Positions 9,219 to 18,575 are shown, numbered from the stretch's first letter. The stretch: DNA of 56,636 nucleotides from Pseudomonadota bacterium (GCA_027618995.1 JAQCGO010000014.1:1-56636); one strand, 5' to 3'. Program-made: numbers and translations. Notes: a model not told the origin generated them from the letters alone.

Positions 9219-9599
9219 ATGCAGAGAAAAAACTTCGATATCTGTATCCAGGTCGTCACCAACTACATTGACGAACAGTCCGAGCCCGCCTCGGATAGAT
9301 ACGTGTTCGCATATACGATTACCATTTCGAATAATGGCGAAGTTCCGGCGCGCCTGATCAGTCGTCACTGGATCATCACCGATGCCAATGGCAAGGTGCA
9401 GGAAGTCACCGGCGATGGGGTTGTCGGCGAACAACCGCACCTGAATCCGGGCGAAGAGTTTCGCTATTCAAGTGGCGCCGTTCTGGAAACCCCGGTTGGC
9501 GCGATGCAGGGCCTGTATCGAATGGAAGCCGACAATGGGGTCAACTTCGACGCGCCAATCGCGCCGTTCACGCTCGCGGTTCCCGGCGTCCTGCACTGA
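9219..9599 (+). CDS. apaG: ApaG protein (DUF525)
   Basis: 126-residue fibronectin-type-III-like beta-sandwich protein of the ApaG family, whose biochemical role is still unclear. Recognisable segments are [21 protein letters not shown], the central [20 protein letters not shown] and [13 protein letters not shown] at the C terminus. It starts 4 nt after rsmA and is followed by apaH after 18 nt, the conserved order. Intact. Confidence 0.93.
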   Translation: MQRKNFDICIQVVTNYIDEQSEPASDRYVFAYTITISNNGEVPARLISRHWIITDANGKVQEVTGDGVVGEQPHLNPGEEFRYSSGAVLETPVGAMQGLYRMEADNGVNFDAPIAPFTLAVPGVLH

Positions 9600-9617
9600 T
9601 CCCGTTCTGATCTGATC

Positions 9618-10442
9618 ATGGCTGTTTATGCAATCGGCGATATTCAGGGTTGCTACGACCCGTTGGCGAGACTGCTCGACGTTCTCGCGTTCGATCCCGC
9701 CGCGGATACGCTTTGGCTCACCGGCGACCTCGTCAACCGGGGTCCCAAATCGCTGCAAACCCTGCGCTTTGTGAAGTCGCTGGGCGACTCGGCCATCATC
9801 GTGCTGGGAAACCACGACCTGCACCTGCTGGCACTGGCAGCGGGCGCGATTTCCCCCGACGAACGCTTCGCCTCGCTGGACGACGTCCTGAATGCGCCAG
9901 ACTGCCAGGAACTCATCGACTGGCTAAGGCGGCGGCCGCTCGCACACTACGATAAGTCGCTGAATACCCTGCTCGTGCATGCCGGCACGCACCCTGATTG
10001 GAGCGTGCAGCAAACGCTCGCGCTCGCGGCCGAGGTCGAGCATGCATTGCAGAAGAAAAACAAATGGAAATCGCTGCTGCGCAAGATGTACGGCAACAAT
10101 CCACATCAATGGTCGGAAGACCTGACCGGCAAGAAGCGGCTTCGATTCATCATCAACTGCCTGACACGTATGCGCATGCTGACGCGAAAGCGGCGCTTGA
10201 ATTTCGCACACACGGAGCCGCCCTTTCGCGCCCGCCAGGATCTATTGCCATGGTTCCGGTTCACGCCGCGGGCCGCTGCAGAGGCGCGAATTGTCTTTGG
10301 CCACTGGTCTGCACTCGGGCTCATCGTCCTGCCTGATCTGGTCAGCCTGGACACCGGTTGCGTCTGGGGATCCCAGCTGACCGCCGTGCGGCTCGACACG
10401 GACCGGCCGCAAGTCATCCAGGTTCCGGGGCAGACCGCATGA
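9618..10442 (+). CDS. apaH: Symmetrical bis(5'-nucleosyl)-tetraphosphatase
   Basis: Hydrolyses Ap4A to two ADP and also removes Np4N-type RNA caps. This calcineurin-like metallophosphatase of 274 residues has the metal ligands in GDIQGCYDPL, LTGDLVNRGPKSL and LGNHDLHLLA, and the later histidine motifs LLVHAGTHPDW and FGHWSALG. The stop overlaps the next ORF (the damaged kmo) as ATGA, so that ORF would have been the last cistron of this operon. Confidence 0.94.
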   Translation: MAVYAIGDIQGCYDPLARLLDVLAFDPAADTLWLTGDLVNRGPKSLQTLRFVKSLGDSAIIVLGNHDLHLLALAAGAISPDERFASLDDVLNAPDCQELIDWLRRRPLAHYDKSLNTLLVHAGTHPDWSVQQTLALAAEVEHALQKKNKWKSLLRKMYGNNPHQWSEDLTGKKRLRFIINCLTRMRMLTRKRRLNFAHTEPPFRARQDLLPWFRFTPRAAAEARIVFGHWSALGLIVLPDLVSLDTGCVWGSQLTAVRLDTDRPQVIQVPGQTA

Positions 10443-11101
10443 ACATCCTCGGCGCGGGTCAATGCGGCACGCTGCTCGCAACGATGCTTGCACCTCAGCT
10501 GCGGCGTATCGACTTGTATGAGCGCGGCCGCGACCCGCGTGACGGTGCGGCGTCCGCAGGACGATCCATCAATCTGGCCCTGGCGGCACGTGGCATACGC
10601 GCGCTCGAAGCCGCCAAGGTCATGCCGCGCGTCAAGCCACTGCTGATCGGCGATGCGGCGCATGCCGTGGTGCCGTTTCACGGCCAGGGCATGAATCTCG
10701 CCTTCGAGGATTGTGTGCTGCTCGAGCAGATCCTGCGTGAGCTCGGCCCGCGTTGGGCACAGGTATTCGCGCGTTATGAATCCATCCAGATGACCAACGC
10801 GAATGCGATCGCGGATATGGCGTTGGAAAACCATGTCGAGATGCGTGACACGGTGCGCGACCCTAAGTTCGCCTTGCAGAAAGTGCTCGCGTTTGAGCTC
10901 GAACGCCGCCTGCCGGACCGTTTCATCCCGCGCTATTCAATGGTCATGTTTCACGCCGAAATCCCGTATCGGGTCGCGAAGGATCGCGGCGCGATTCAGC
11001 AATCGCTGCTCGAACAACTGACCCGCAATGTGGACCATTTAGAGCAAATTGATCTGGATGCCGCGACCGCCACCGTGTGTGCACAACTAGGTCCGCTCTA
11101 G
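10439..11101 (+). pseudogene. kmo: Kynurenine 3-monooxygenase remnant with large internal in-frame deletion
   Basis: An open frame of 220 codons against about 450 for the family. The N-terminal FAD motif (NILGAGQCGTLLATM, then YERGRDPR and GRSINLALAARGIRALEA) passes directly into the second FAD motif (LLIGDAAHAVVPFHGQGMN), normally some 200 or more residues later. The middle, containing most of the substrate-binding sheet, is missing; the junction is near 10612-10636. The C-terminal part (YESIQMTNANAIADMALENH) is preserved. A working hydroxylase is very unlikely. It starts in an ATGA overlap with apaH and its end overlaps the convergent tdo by 15 nt. Deletion by assembly error is possible. 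Confidence 0.85.
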
Positions 11102-11941
11102 TTCGGATCGAACACTCCAGAGCTCGGGGAAAAACTTCAGGCTCAGTGCTTTTTGCAGAAAGGCGACGCCGCTGGTGCCGCCCGTACCCTTGCCGTGACC
11201 GATGATACGTTCGACCGTTTTCATATGACTGAAACGCCACATCTGAAATTCGTATTCAAGGTCGACCAGCTTCTCGGCCAATTCATATAACTCCCAGTGA
11301 TCGTCCACCGCCGAGTAGACCTTGGCCCAGGCCGCCTCGATGCTGGCATTCGGGGTGTAGGGTTGTGACCAGTCGCGGTCGAGCACATCGGCGGGAATCG
11401 AGAAACCCTTACGCGCGAGGTGTTGCAGGCAAAGGTCGTAAAAACTCGGCGCGTGCAGCACTTTTTGCAGGCGCTCGTAGCGCTCAGGATGCTGCCGGTG
11501 GACTTCCACTAACGCCGCGTGCTTGTTGCCAAGCGCAAACTCGATTTCCCGGTACTGAAATGACTGCACGCCCGAACTTTGCCCCAGGCCGCCACAGAAT
11601 CCGCGGTAGTCGGCCGGCGTCATGGTCGACAATACCGACCAGCTTTGCCGTAACTGGCCCTGAATACGCGAGACGCGCGCCAGCATTTTGAAAACGGCCC
11701 CAAGCCGGCCCTTCGCCACCTCGCGCATGGCAGCGCTGATTTCATGGATACACAGCTTCATCCACAGCTCCGAGGCCTAGTGGATGATCATGAACATCAT
11801 TTCGTCGTGTGCACCGGTGCGCAATCTCTGGCATTCGAGCAACTTGTCCAGCGACAGATAGCTGCCATAGCTGATGTCCTGGTCCCAGTGAATGTCCTCC
11901 TGGCGGACGCCTCTGCTGTCGTGCAGATCTTCGGTACTCAT
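11087..11941 (-). pseudogene. kynA: Tryptophan 2,3-dioxygenase with in-frame amber codon
   Basis: Heme dioxygenase opening the indole ring of tryptophan, first step of the kynurenine pathway. Reading from the ATG at 11941 gives MSTEDLHDSR, then DISYGSYLSLDKLL, and MIIH followed by TAG (11777-11779) where the family has Gln in HQASELW. After the stop the frame continues ASELWMKLCIHEIS and runs normally to GHGKGTGGTSG and the end. Total length would be 284 codons, usual for the family. A 224-residue ORF can restart at the Met in ELWMKL but lacks the heme-pocket N terminus. The ATG overlaps the folA stop (ATGA). Confidence 0.88.
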
Positions 11942-12426
11942 CGGGGTTGCCTCTCCAGCGTAATAAATTCGAAACTGTACGGGTGCCGATCGTCATTATC
12001 CCTTATCACGCGTTCGCTGATACGCCATTCACTCTCACCCAGGGGCGGAAAATGCGCATCGCCCTCGAGCGCGACATGTACACGGGTCAGGTAGACGCGC
12101 TCTGCGAGCGGCAGGAATAGCCGATAGATCTGCCCGCCGCCGATGATCATGATCTCCGGAGCAGCCGCTGCGACTGCGATAGCCGCCGCCGTCGTAGCGA
12201 CCACAACGCAGCCGTCTGCCGCAAAGTCGGCCCGGGTCGATATCACGATGTTTTGCCGGCCAGGCAGTGCCCGCCCGATCGATTCATAAGTCTTGCGGCC
12301 CATGACGATGGGCTTGCCCATGGTGATGGCTTTGAAGCGCTTCAGGTCGTCCGACAGGTGCCACGGAAGCCCGCCGTTGACGCCGATGACATTGTTGTTT
12401 GCGGCCGCGACGATGAGGCTGATCAT
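11938..12426 (-). CDS. folA: Dihydrofolate reductase
   Basis: NADPH-dependent reduction of dihydrofolate, needed to recycle the cofactor consumed by ThyA encoded just upstream. 162 residues with VAAANNNVIGVNGGLPWHLSDDL (substrate loop and acidic residue), MGRKTYESIGRALPGR (NADPH site) and IIGGGQIYRLFLP. The stop overlaps the start of the broken tdo gene, and REP-like repeats separate it from thyA. Intact. Confidence 0.95.
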   Translation of the reverse strand: MISLIVAAANNNVIGVNGGLPWHLSDDLKRFKAITMGKPIVMGRKTYESIGRALPGRQNIVISTRADFAADGCVVVATTAAAIAVAAAAPEIMIIGGGQIYRLFLPLAERVYLTRVHVALEGDAHFPPLGESEWRISERVIRDNDDRHPYSFEFITLERQPR

Positions 12427-12435
12427 GATTGATTA

Positions 12436-12475
12436 GTCGCCGGCATGGCCGCCTCCCACAGTGCCGACTCCCACA
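12436..12475. repeat. REP-like palindromic unit, variant B, with adjoining half unit
   Basis: 12436-12460 is the variant-B unit (GCCGGC-ATG-GCCGCC core followed by TCCCACA). 12461-12475 repeats a related tail (GTGCCGACTCCCACA) that resembles the arms at 10-25 and 77-92. It lies between thyA and folA inside a minus-strand operon, a usual place for REP elements affecting mRNA stability. Confidence 0.7.
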
Positions 12476-12483
12476 GCGGATTT

Positions 12484-13278
12484 CTATACAGCAACGGCTG
12501 CTTTTATGTGCGCGTGCGGCTGGTAGTTGACGATCTCGAAGTCGTCAAACTCGTAATCGAAAATGCTCGCCGGTCGACGCTTGATCGCCAGGCGCGGCAG
12601 TTGCATCGGTTCGCGCTGCAGCTGCTCGTTCGCCTGCTCGAGGTGATTCAGGTAGAGGTGGCAATCGCCGCCGGTCCAGATGAAATCACCAACGGCGAGG
12701 TCCGACTGCTGCGCCAGCATGTGGGTGAGCAATGCATACGATGCAATATTGAATGGCACGCCCAGGAAAATATCGCAGCTTCGTTGATACAGCTGACACG
12801 ACAGCTTGCCGTCCGCCACATAGAGTTGGAACATCATGTGACACGGTGGCAGTGCCATGTCGTCGAGTTCGGCCGCGTTCCAGGCACTGACAATAATGCG
12901 GCGCGAGCCCGGCGATTCGCGCAGTTGCTGCATCACCTGGCTGATCTGGTCCACGGTGCCACCGCCGGGCTTTGGCCAGTTGCGCCATTGCACGCCATAG
13001 ACCGGCCCGAGCTCGCCATCCCCGTCGGCCCACTCGTCCCATATCGAAACGCCGTTATCCTTCAGATAACGGATGTTACTGTCGCCGCGCAGGAACCAGA
13101 GCAGCTCGTGAATGATCGAGCGCATATGCAATTTCTTGGTGGTGATGAGCGGAAAACCCTTGCTCAGGTCGAAGCGCATCTGGTGACCGAATACCGACAG
13201 CGTTCCGGTGCCGGTCCTGTCTTCGCGCCGGGTGCCGTGATCGCGAACATGTCGCATCAGGGACAAGTACTGTTGCAT
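12484..13278 (-). CDS. thyA: Thymidylate synthase
   Basis: Converts dUMP to dTMP using methylene-tetrahydrofolate. The 264-residue length and the motifs match the family: [16 protein letters not shown], the nucleophile Cys in [31 protein letters not shown] and [14 protein letters not shown]. The lgt-thyA-folA order on the minus strand is common in gammaproteobacteria; lgt ends 7 nt upstream of its ATG. Intact. Confidence 0.96.
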   Translation of the reverse strand: MQQYLSLMRHVRDHGTRREDRTGTGTLSVFGHQMRFDLSKGFPLITTKKLHMRSIIHELLWFLRGDSNIRYLKDNGVSIWDEWADGDGELGPVYGVQWRNWPKPGGGTVDQISQVMQQLRESPGSRRIIVSAWNAAELDDMALPPCHMMFQLYVADGKLSCQLYQRSCDIFLGVPFNIASYALLTHMLAQQSDLAVGDFIWTGGDCHLYLNHLEQANEQLQREPMQLPRLAIKRRPASIFDYEFDDFEIVNYQPHAHIKAAVAV

Positions 13279-13284
13279 ATCAGT

Positions 13285-14070
13285 TCACCGCCTCCTTTTT
13301 GCGTGCATCGAGTATGCCATGGCGAGCATCACGGCTCCCGCAATTACCATCGGAGCACTCAGGATCTGTCCCATCGTGACCCAGTCGAACAACAGGTGGC
13401 CGAGGTGCGCATCAGGCACCCGGTAGAACTCAACGATGAAGCGGAAAATGCCATAGCAGATGAGGAACATCGCCGACACCGCCATGTACGGGCGCGGCTT
13501 CGCGGAGTACCACCAGAGAATGGCGAACAAGAGCAGCCCCTCAAGCGCCGCCTCGTAGAGTTGCGACGGGTGCCGCACCGCGCCGTCGTAGAGCACACCC
13601 CAGCGCACACCGGTTTCAGCGCCCCAGAGTTCGCCATTGATAAAATTGCCGATCCTCCCGGCGCCGAGGCCGATCGGCACCAGCGGTGCGGCGAAATCGA
13701 GAATGTGCCAGATCGTCTTGCCCAGCGTGCGCCCGTACCACCACATCGCAATCATGACGCCGACAAGACCACCGTGAAATGACATGCCGCCATCCGTGAT
13801 CTTGATCAGGTACAACGGATCGCTGATCAGCTGATCCCAGCCGTAGACCAGGCAGTAACCGACCCGCCCGCCGATGATGACGCCGAGCATCGCGTAAAAA
13901 ATCAGGTCGTCGACCTGCTTCAAGCTGACCGGCGAGTCGGCCCGCTGGCAACGCCGCCTGGCCAGCCACCAGGCCGCCAGGAAACCGATGACGTACATCA
14001 GCCCATACCAGCGAATCTTGATAAATCCAATCTGCAACAGAATCGGGTCGATCTCGGGGAATACGAACAT
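13285..14070 (-). CDS. lgt: Prolipoprotein diacylglyceryl transferase
   Basis: Inner-membrane enzyme adding diacylglycerol to the lipobox cysteine of prolipoproteins. The start at 14070 (MFVFPEIDPILLQIG) matches family N termini better than the in-frame extension to 14121. Seven hydrophobic segments, the HGG motif (SFHGGLVGVMIA) and the Lgt signature GRIGNFINGELWG are present. It is divergent from the YyaL-like gene with 43 nt between starts; a TGTGGGAGGC remnant at 14087-14096 in that gap looks like a truncated REP head. Confidence 0.94.
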   Translation of the reverse strand: MFVFPEIDPILLQIGFIKIRWYGLMYVIGFLAAWWLARRRCQRADSPVSLKQVDDLIFYAMLGVIIGGRVGYCLVYGWDQLISDPLYLIKITDGGMSFHGGLVGVMIAMWWYGRTLGKTIWHILDFAAPLVPIGLGAGRIGNFINGELWGAETGVRWGVLYDGAVRHPSQLYEAALEGLLLFAILWWYSAKPRPYMAVSAMFLICYGIFRFIVEFYRVPDAHLGHLLFDWVTMGQILSAPMVIAGAVMLAMAYSMHAKRRR

Positions 14071-14113
14071 CAATATCTTCGGTGTCTGTGGGAGGCAGGT
14101 ATCATAGCAAACC

Positions 14114-16165
14114 GTGAGCAATCACCTCGTCAAAGAAACCAGCCCCTATCTGTTGCAACACGCCGACAATCCCGTGGCTTGGTATGCGTGGGGTGAGGAT
14201 GCGTTTGCCGCTGCTCGGGCCGGCAACAAGCCGGTGCTGCTGTCGATCGGCTATTCAGCCTGTCACTGGTGCCATGTCATGGCGCACGAGTCATTCGAAG
14301 ACGACGCGACGGCCGAACTGATGAACCGCCTGTTCGTCAACATCAAGGTCGACCGCGAGGAACGGCCCGACATCGACCGCATCTACCAGACCGCACACCA
14401 GTTACTGACGCAGCGCGGTGGTGGCTGGCCGCTGACGATGTTCCTGAATCCGGCCGACCAGCGGCCATTCTTCGGCGGCACGTATTTTCCGAAGGAACGG
14501 CGTTACGGCATGCCGGCGTTTGGCGAATTGCTGACGCACATTGCAAGCTATTACGAAAACAACGCCGCCGACGTTCGCAGCCAGGGCGACAGACTCAGCG
14601 AGGTATTTGCGCGCCTCGAACCACAGCCTGCCGATGCCGCGCTGTCCATCTCCGTTGACCCGATCAACAAGGTTCGCGAGCAACTTGCCAAGAGTTTCGA
14701 CGGCGATTTCGGTGGCTTCGGCGGCGCGCCGAAGTTTCCGCATCCGGGCACGATCGAGCGCTTGCTCAGGCACTGGCGTACTACCGCAAAGGACGACGAG
14801 CCCGACATCGATGCGTTGTTCATGGCCTCACTGACGCTGACACGCATGGCCGAAGGCGGCATCTACGATCATGTCGGCGGCGGATTCTGCCGTTACTCGG
14901 TGGATCGTTCCTGGCAGATACCGCATTTCGAAAAAATGCTTTACGACAACGGCCCGTTGCTCGCGATTTACTCGCAGGCGTTCCTCACCACCGGTGAAGC
15001 ATCGTTCGGGAAAACAGCGGCCGAAACAGCGGACTGGATGCTCGCGGACATGCGCGCAGCGGACGGCGGTTTTTATTCCTCACGCGATGCGGACTCGGAG
15101 GGTGAAGAGGGTCGCTTTTTCGTCTGGACGCCAGAGAGCGTTGCGGCTCTGGTCGCGCCTGATGACTACCCGATCGTTGCCAGCCGCTTCGGCCTCGACA
15201 AGGACGCCAATTTCGAGGGCGAATGGCATCTGACCGTCCGAGAGTCGCTGCCGAACATCGCCAGCACATCGAAACGCTCAGTGAATGAAGTGGAAGCAGC
15301 GCTCGCAACCGCCCGCTCTGCCCTGTTCGTCGAACGCGAAACCCGCGTGCACCCGGGTCGTGACGACAAGCAGCTGACATCGTGGAACGCACTCGCTATA
15401 CGCGGCCTCGCGATCGCCGGGCGCGTGCTGCAACGCGACGATCTCATCGAGGCAGCTGCCGGCGCTGTCGATTTTTTGCGCGCACAGCTGCTCGTCGACG
15501 GCCGGCTCTATGCCAGTTACAAGGACGGCCGCGCACGTTTCCCGGCGTATCTCGATGATCACGCCTTTCTTGTCGATGCCATTCTCGAATTGCTGCAGTC
15601 ACGCTGGAATACCGCGCAGCTCCGTTTTGCCATACAGGTCGCCGACCTGATGCTGAATCATTTCGAAGACAGCGAACAGGGCGGGTTCTACTTCACGGCG
15701 GACGATCACGAAGCCCTGATGCACCGGCCGAAGCCGCTCGCCGATGAGGCAATGCCATCGGGCAATGGCGTGGCTGTGTACGCGTTGCAACGTCTCGGTC
15801 ATCTACTGGGCGAACAGCGCTACATCGTCGCCGCGGAGCGCGGACTGCGCAATGCGTGGCAGGCGATCGACCAGCACCCGCACGGGCATGTCACTTTGCT
15901 TGCTGCGCTCGAGGAGTACCTGGCACCGCCGGAAATTATCGTACTACGCGGTGCGGCGAAGGAAGTTGACGCCTGGCGTGACTCAGCCGGCCGGCTCTAT
16001 GCACCCTCACGACTCGTGTTTTCGATCGACGAAAACGAAAACGACTTGCCCGGGTTACTGGCCGAGCGCAAACCCGTTGCCGGTCAGTCGGTCGCATACC
16101 GCTGCGTCGGCACGCATTGCGAGTTGCCGGTGAGCAGCTGGGAAGCGCTGGCCGCGAAACTGTAA
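14114..16165 (+). CDS. YyaL-type thioredoxin-domain protein (DUF255, spermatogenesis-associated protein 20 family)
   Basis: A 683-residue cytosolic protein with an N-terminal thioredoxin-like domain (about residues 1-160) followed by an (alpha/alpha)6-barrel related to glycosidases and epimerases. The family starts [19 protein letters not shown] and has the redox motif [14 protein letters not shown], then [12 protein letters not shown] and GGTYFP, all seen here. The C-terminal region includes [12 protein letters not shown] and two Cys near [10 protein letters not shown]. The biological substrate is unknown. The GTG start gives the canonical N terminus. Full length, intact. Confidence 0.9.
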   Translation: MSNHLVKETSPYLLQHADNPVAWYAWGEDAFAAARAGNKPVLLSIGYSACHWCHVMAHESFEDDATAELMNRLFVNIKVDREERPDIDRIYQTAHQLLTQRGGGWPLTMFLNPADQRPFFGGTYFPKERRYGMPAFGELLTHIASYYENNAADVRSQGDRLSEVFARLEPQPADAALSISVDPINKVREQLAKSFDGDFGGFGGAPKFPHPGTIERLLRHWRTTAKDDEPDIDALFMASLTLTRMAEGGIYDHVGGGFCRYSVDRSWQIPHFEKMLYDNGPLLAIYSQAFLTTGEASFGKTAAETADWMLADMRAADGGFYSSRDADSEGEEGRFFVWTPESVAALVAPDDYPIVASRFGLDKDANFEGEWHLTVRESLPNIASTSKRSVNEVEAALATARSALFVERETRVHPGRDDKQLTSWNALAIRGLAIAGRVLQRDDLIEAAAGAVDFLRAQLLVDGRLYASYKDGRARFPAYLDDHAFLVDAILELLQSRWNTAQLRFAIQVADLMLNHFEDSEQGGFYFTADDHEALMHRPKPLADEAMPSGNGVAVYALQRLGHLLGEQRYIVAAERGLRNAWQAIDQHPHGHVTLLAALEEYLAPPEIIVLRGAAKEVDAWRDSAGRLYAPSRLVFSIDENENDLPGLLAERKPVAGQSVAYRCVGTHCELPVSSWEALAAKL

Positions 16166-16231
16166 CCTGGGCTGAGATCATTTCTTCGGCATGCGAATGT
16201 CCGTACAGTAGCGCATTCATCAGGGGGACGC

Positions 16232-17596
16232 ATAGCCACAGTAGCTGCCGTAACGGCACCGATCGACAATCGCACATTCTTTGGCCATCCCAGGGGGCTT
16301 TTTTTCCTCGCCTTCACCGAGGTGTGGGAGCGATTCTCTTTTTATGGCATGACCGCCCTGCTCGTGCTGTACATGGTCAACCAGCTGCTGTTGCCGGGCC
16401 ACGTAGAGCATATCGTCGGTTTCGCCGGTTTCCGCAGCGCGATCGAGTCCGTGACAGGTCCACTGTCAACGCTCGGCCTCGCATCACTGATTTTCGGGCT
16501 GTACGCCGGCTTCGTTTACTTCACACCAGTGTTTGGCGGGTTGATCGCGGACCGCTGGATTGGCCAGCGCAACGCGGTTGTCATCGGCGCCGTATCAATG
16601 AGTGCCGGCCATCTCGCCATGGCCTTCGACCAGACATTCTTGCTCGCGTTGCTATTGCTCATCATCGGCTCGGGTTTTCTCAAGGGCAACATCTCGGCGC
16701 AGGTCGGCGCCCTGTACCCCAAAGAGGACGAGGCGCGGCGCACTCGCGGCTTCGTCATTCTCAGCACGGCCATAAATATTGGCGCAGTTTTCGGGCCCCT
16801 GTTATGTGGTTTTCTCGCGCAGGTCTACGGCTGGCACTATGGCTTTGGCATCGCTGCGGTCTTCATGCTTGCCGGACTCGCAACCTACCTGTCCGGTTAC
16901 CGGTATTTACCGGCAAAGGTGGAGCGTCGCGCACGAAAGGATACGCGATTGTCAGCCGCGGACTGGCGCGTCGTCGGCGCATTGATTGCCGTTCTCGCGA
17001 TTACGATTTTCCAGTCAGCCGCTTACTACCAGCTGTACAACGTATTCAAGATCTGGCTCCAGGAGCAGGTCAATCTCAGTATGGGCGGCTTTAGTATTCC
17101 GGTGCCGTGGTACCAGTCACTTGATGCGCTGGCGTCGATTCTGGCGGTGTCCGTGTTGTTCCTTCTATGGCGATGGCAGTCGGCGCGGCGCGGCGAACCC
17201 GGAGACATGGCGAAGCTTGCGATTGGCGCTTTCCTTGCGGCTGCCAGCTACCTGATTCTGACGGCTGGTATTTTCCTGTCGGCCGGCGACCTTGTGCATC
17301 CACTTTGGCCCGCGCTTTCTACAATCGTTATGGGGTTCGCTTTTATCTATCAATGGCCAACCGTGCTGGCGCTCGTCTCACGCACAGCACCGGCGCCGAT
17401 CAATGCAACCATGATGGGCATAGCCTTCATTTCGCTGTTCGTCGCCAACAACCTGGTCGGTTATATTGGCGGCTGGTACAAAAAAATGAGCCCAGCGGAA
17501 TTTTGGCTGATGCACGCCGCCATCGCCGCCACGGGCGGCGTCCTGACAGTGTTTTTCGGTTGCAAACTGAATCGCATGCTGGTGGTCGCACGATAA
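16232..17596 (+). CDS. POT/PTR2 family proton-dependent oligopeptide transporter, no canonical start codon
   Basis: Twelve-helix proton-coupled di/tripeptide symporter. Family motifs are FTEVWERFSFYGMTALLVLYM in helix 1 and the PTR2 signature GGLIADRWIGQRNAVVIGA. The first canonical start, GTG at 16322, would cut off the conserved RTFFGHPRGLFFLAFTE. Codons upstream stay open and conserved back to about 16232, where an ATA sits 3 nt after a strong Shine-Dalgarno-like AGGGGGA. Either ATG has mutated to ATA or translation uses ATA or the truncated GTG start. About 30 N-terminal residues are at stake. The rest looks full length. Confidence 0.85.
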   Translation: MATVAAVTAPIDNRTFFGHPRGLFFLAFTEVWERFSFYGMTALLVLYMVNQLLLPGHVEHIVGFAGFRSAIESVTGPLSTLGLASLIFGLYAGFVYFTPVFGGLIADRWIGQRNAVVIGAVSMSAGHLAMAFDQTFLLALLLLIIGSGFLKGNISAQVGALYPKEDEARRTRGFVILSTAINIGAVFGPLLCGFLAQVYGWHYGFGIAAVFMLAGLATYLSGYRYLPAKVERRARKDTRLSAADWRVVGALIAVLAITIFQSAAYYQLYNVFKIWLQEQVNLSMGGFSIPVPWYQSLDALASILAVSVLFLLWRWQSARRGEPGDMAKLAIGAFLAAASYLILTAGIFLSAGDLVHPLWPALSTIVMGFAFIYQWPTVLALVSRTAPAPINATMMGIAFISLFVANNLVGYIGGWYKKMSPAEFWLMHAAIAATGGVLTVFFGCKLNRMLVVAR

Positions 17597-17651
17597 CCAG
17601 CCGCTGGCGGCGCAGCTGGCCGGCACCAACACAACTGACATTGGACGCCCT

Positions 17652-17975
17652 TCAGCTGCGTGGCATGAACCAGGATGCGATCATCGCGGCGGAATAACAG
17701 GCCAACGAAAAAGTAATGCCGCGATAGGGGACGCTGAACCAGTAGCGCCTGCCGAACAGAATGGCACCCAGGCTGTGACTCGCATTGAAGCCTACCCAGG
17801 CTTTCCACATTGTTGTTTCAGTCGTTATTACGGGCGACACCGCTTGCATTGCTGACTGCAATTCCGCATCACGCGGCCGAAGCTTCGGACCGAAGAACGT
17901 ATAAACTAGATGAAGAATGCCCAGCACCAGAATTACTCCTGCGCTCAAGCCCATCAGAATTCTCGGCAGCATCAT
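17652..17975 (-). CDS. Small conserved membrane protein with apparent internal deletion
   Basis: A 107-residue inner-membrane protein of a conserved family without known function. The N-terminal half (ILHLVYTFFGPKLRPRD, then TTMWKAWVGFNASHSLG) and the C-terminal helix (RRYWFSVPYRGI) are typical. As I recall the family, about 30 residues, roughly one transmembrane helix with its loop, normally separate SLGAILFG from the YWF motif; here they are fused in frame near 17745-17756. The remaining ORF is open, so a shortened protein could be made, but its topology would change. Convergent with the POT gene. Confidence 0.6.
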   Translation of the reverse strand: MMLPRILMGLSAGVILVLGILHLVYTFFGPKLRPRDAELQSAMQAVSPVITTETTMWKAWVGFNASHSLGAILFGRRYWFSVPYRGITFSLACYSAAMIASWFMPRS

Positions 17976-17985
17976 TTCCTCTGTT

Positions 17986-18372
17986 CTACCAGATCCGGAC
18001 TCTGCTTTCGGGCGCTACATAAAGCTGGTCCCCCGGCTGCACGTCGAACGCCTCGTACCAGGCGTCGATATTGCGCACTGTCAGGGCCCGATATTGCCCG
18101 GGCGCGTGGGCACCCGTCAGGACGCGTTGACGCAATGCCTCGTCACGCGTTTTCGTCGCCCAGGTCTAGGTATACGCAATGAAAAACCGCTGCTCGCCGC
18201 TCAGCCCCCCGATCACCGGAGCCGCTTTGCCTTTGAGTGACGCGCGATAGCCGTCATAGGCTGCCGCCAGTCCCGCAACATCGGCGATATTTTCGCCGAA
18301 TGTCAGCCTGCCATTGACATGCAGGTCCGGAAACGGGGCATAGCCATCGAATTGCTCCGCCAGCGCATCCCC
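17986..18372 (-). pseudogene. C-terminal fragment of an M13-family metallopeptidase (PepO/neprilysin-like), amber-interrupted
   Basis: Translating the minus strand in one frame from about 18372 gives FDGYAPFPDLHVNGRLTF, GENIADVAGL (the motif holding the third zinc-ligand Glu), QRFFIAYT, then TAG at 18166-18168 where the family usually has Gln, then TWATKTRDEALRQRVL, PGQYRAL, AWYEAFDVQPGD and a normal VRIW terminus with stop at 17986-17988. The N-terminal catalytic part, including HExxH, is absent. The frame is closed by TAA immediately upstream of the homology. Product non-functional. It is fused to the DUF4124 gene start. Confidence 0.85.
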
Positions 18373-18575
18373 TTAACGGTGCGCTGGTCTGCTGGCGGCC
18401 GATCGGAGTAGATCCATTCGCCGTTTTCGCCGCGGTATTTATAAAGCTCCTGCGCGTGTGCAACGCCATCAACCGACCAATGCCAGCACAGCGCCACGAG
18501 CAACGCTGCGACGGGCGCTCGCTCAGAAACCAATCGGCAGACGCTGCCAACCATCCTCGGTCCGTCGAATTTCAT
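18303..18575 (-). pseudogene. DUF4124-domain protein, truncated by fusion to M13 peptidase DNA
   Basis: The N-terminal portion is a DUF4124 protein: a signal peptide (APVAALLVALCWHWSV..HA) followed by ELYKYRGENGEWIYSDRPP, the usual DUF4124 core with YSD. After QRTVK, near 18369-18376, the sequence changes to out-of-frame M13 peptidase DNA, so the rest of the DUF4124 protein is missing. ATG 18575 and TTG 18533 are both possible starts; the TTG gives the better signal peptide. The start overlaps the end of the upstream protease gene, so the pair was probably one transcript. Confidence 0.75.

Noticed and set aside
12445-13782. A 445-codon plus-strand frame antisense to thyA and lgt
   Set aside because: No recognisable domain, and it mirrors two intact conserved genes on the minus strand.
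11777-18168. Genome-wide recoding of TAG as glutamine
   Set aside because: TAG serves as the ordinary stop of intact genes such as dacC and lptD, and other lesions in the window are TAA, deletions and frameshifts.
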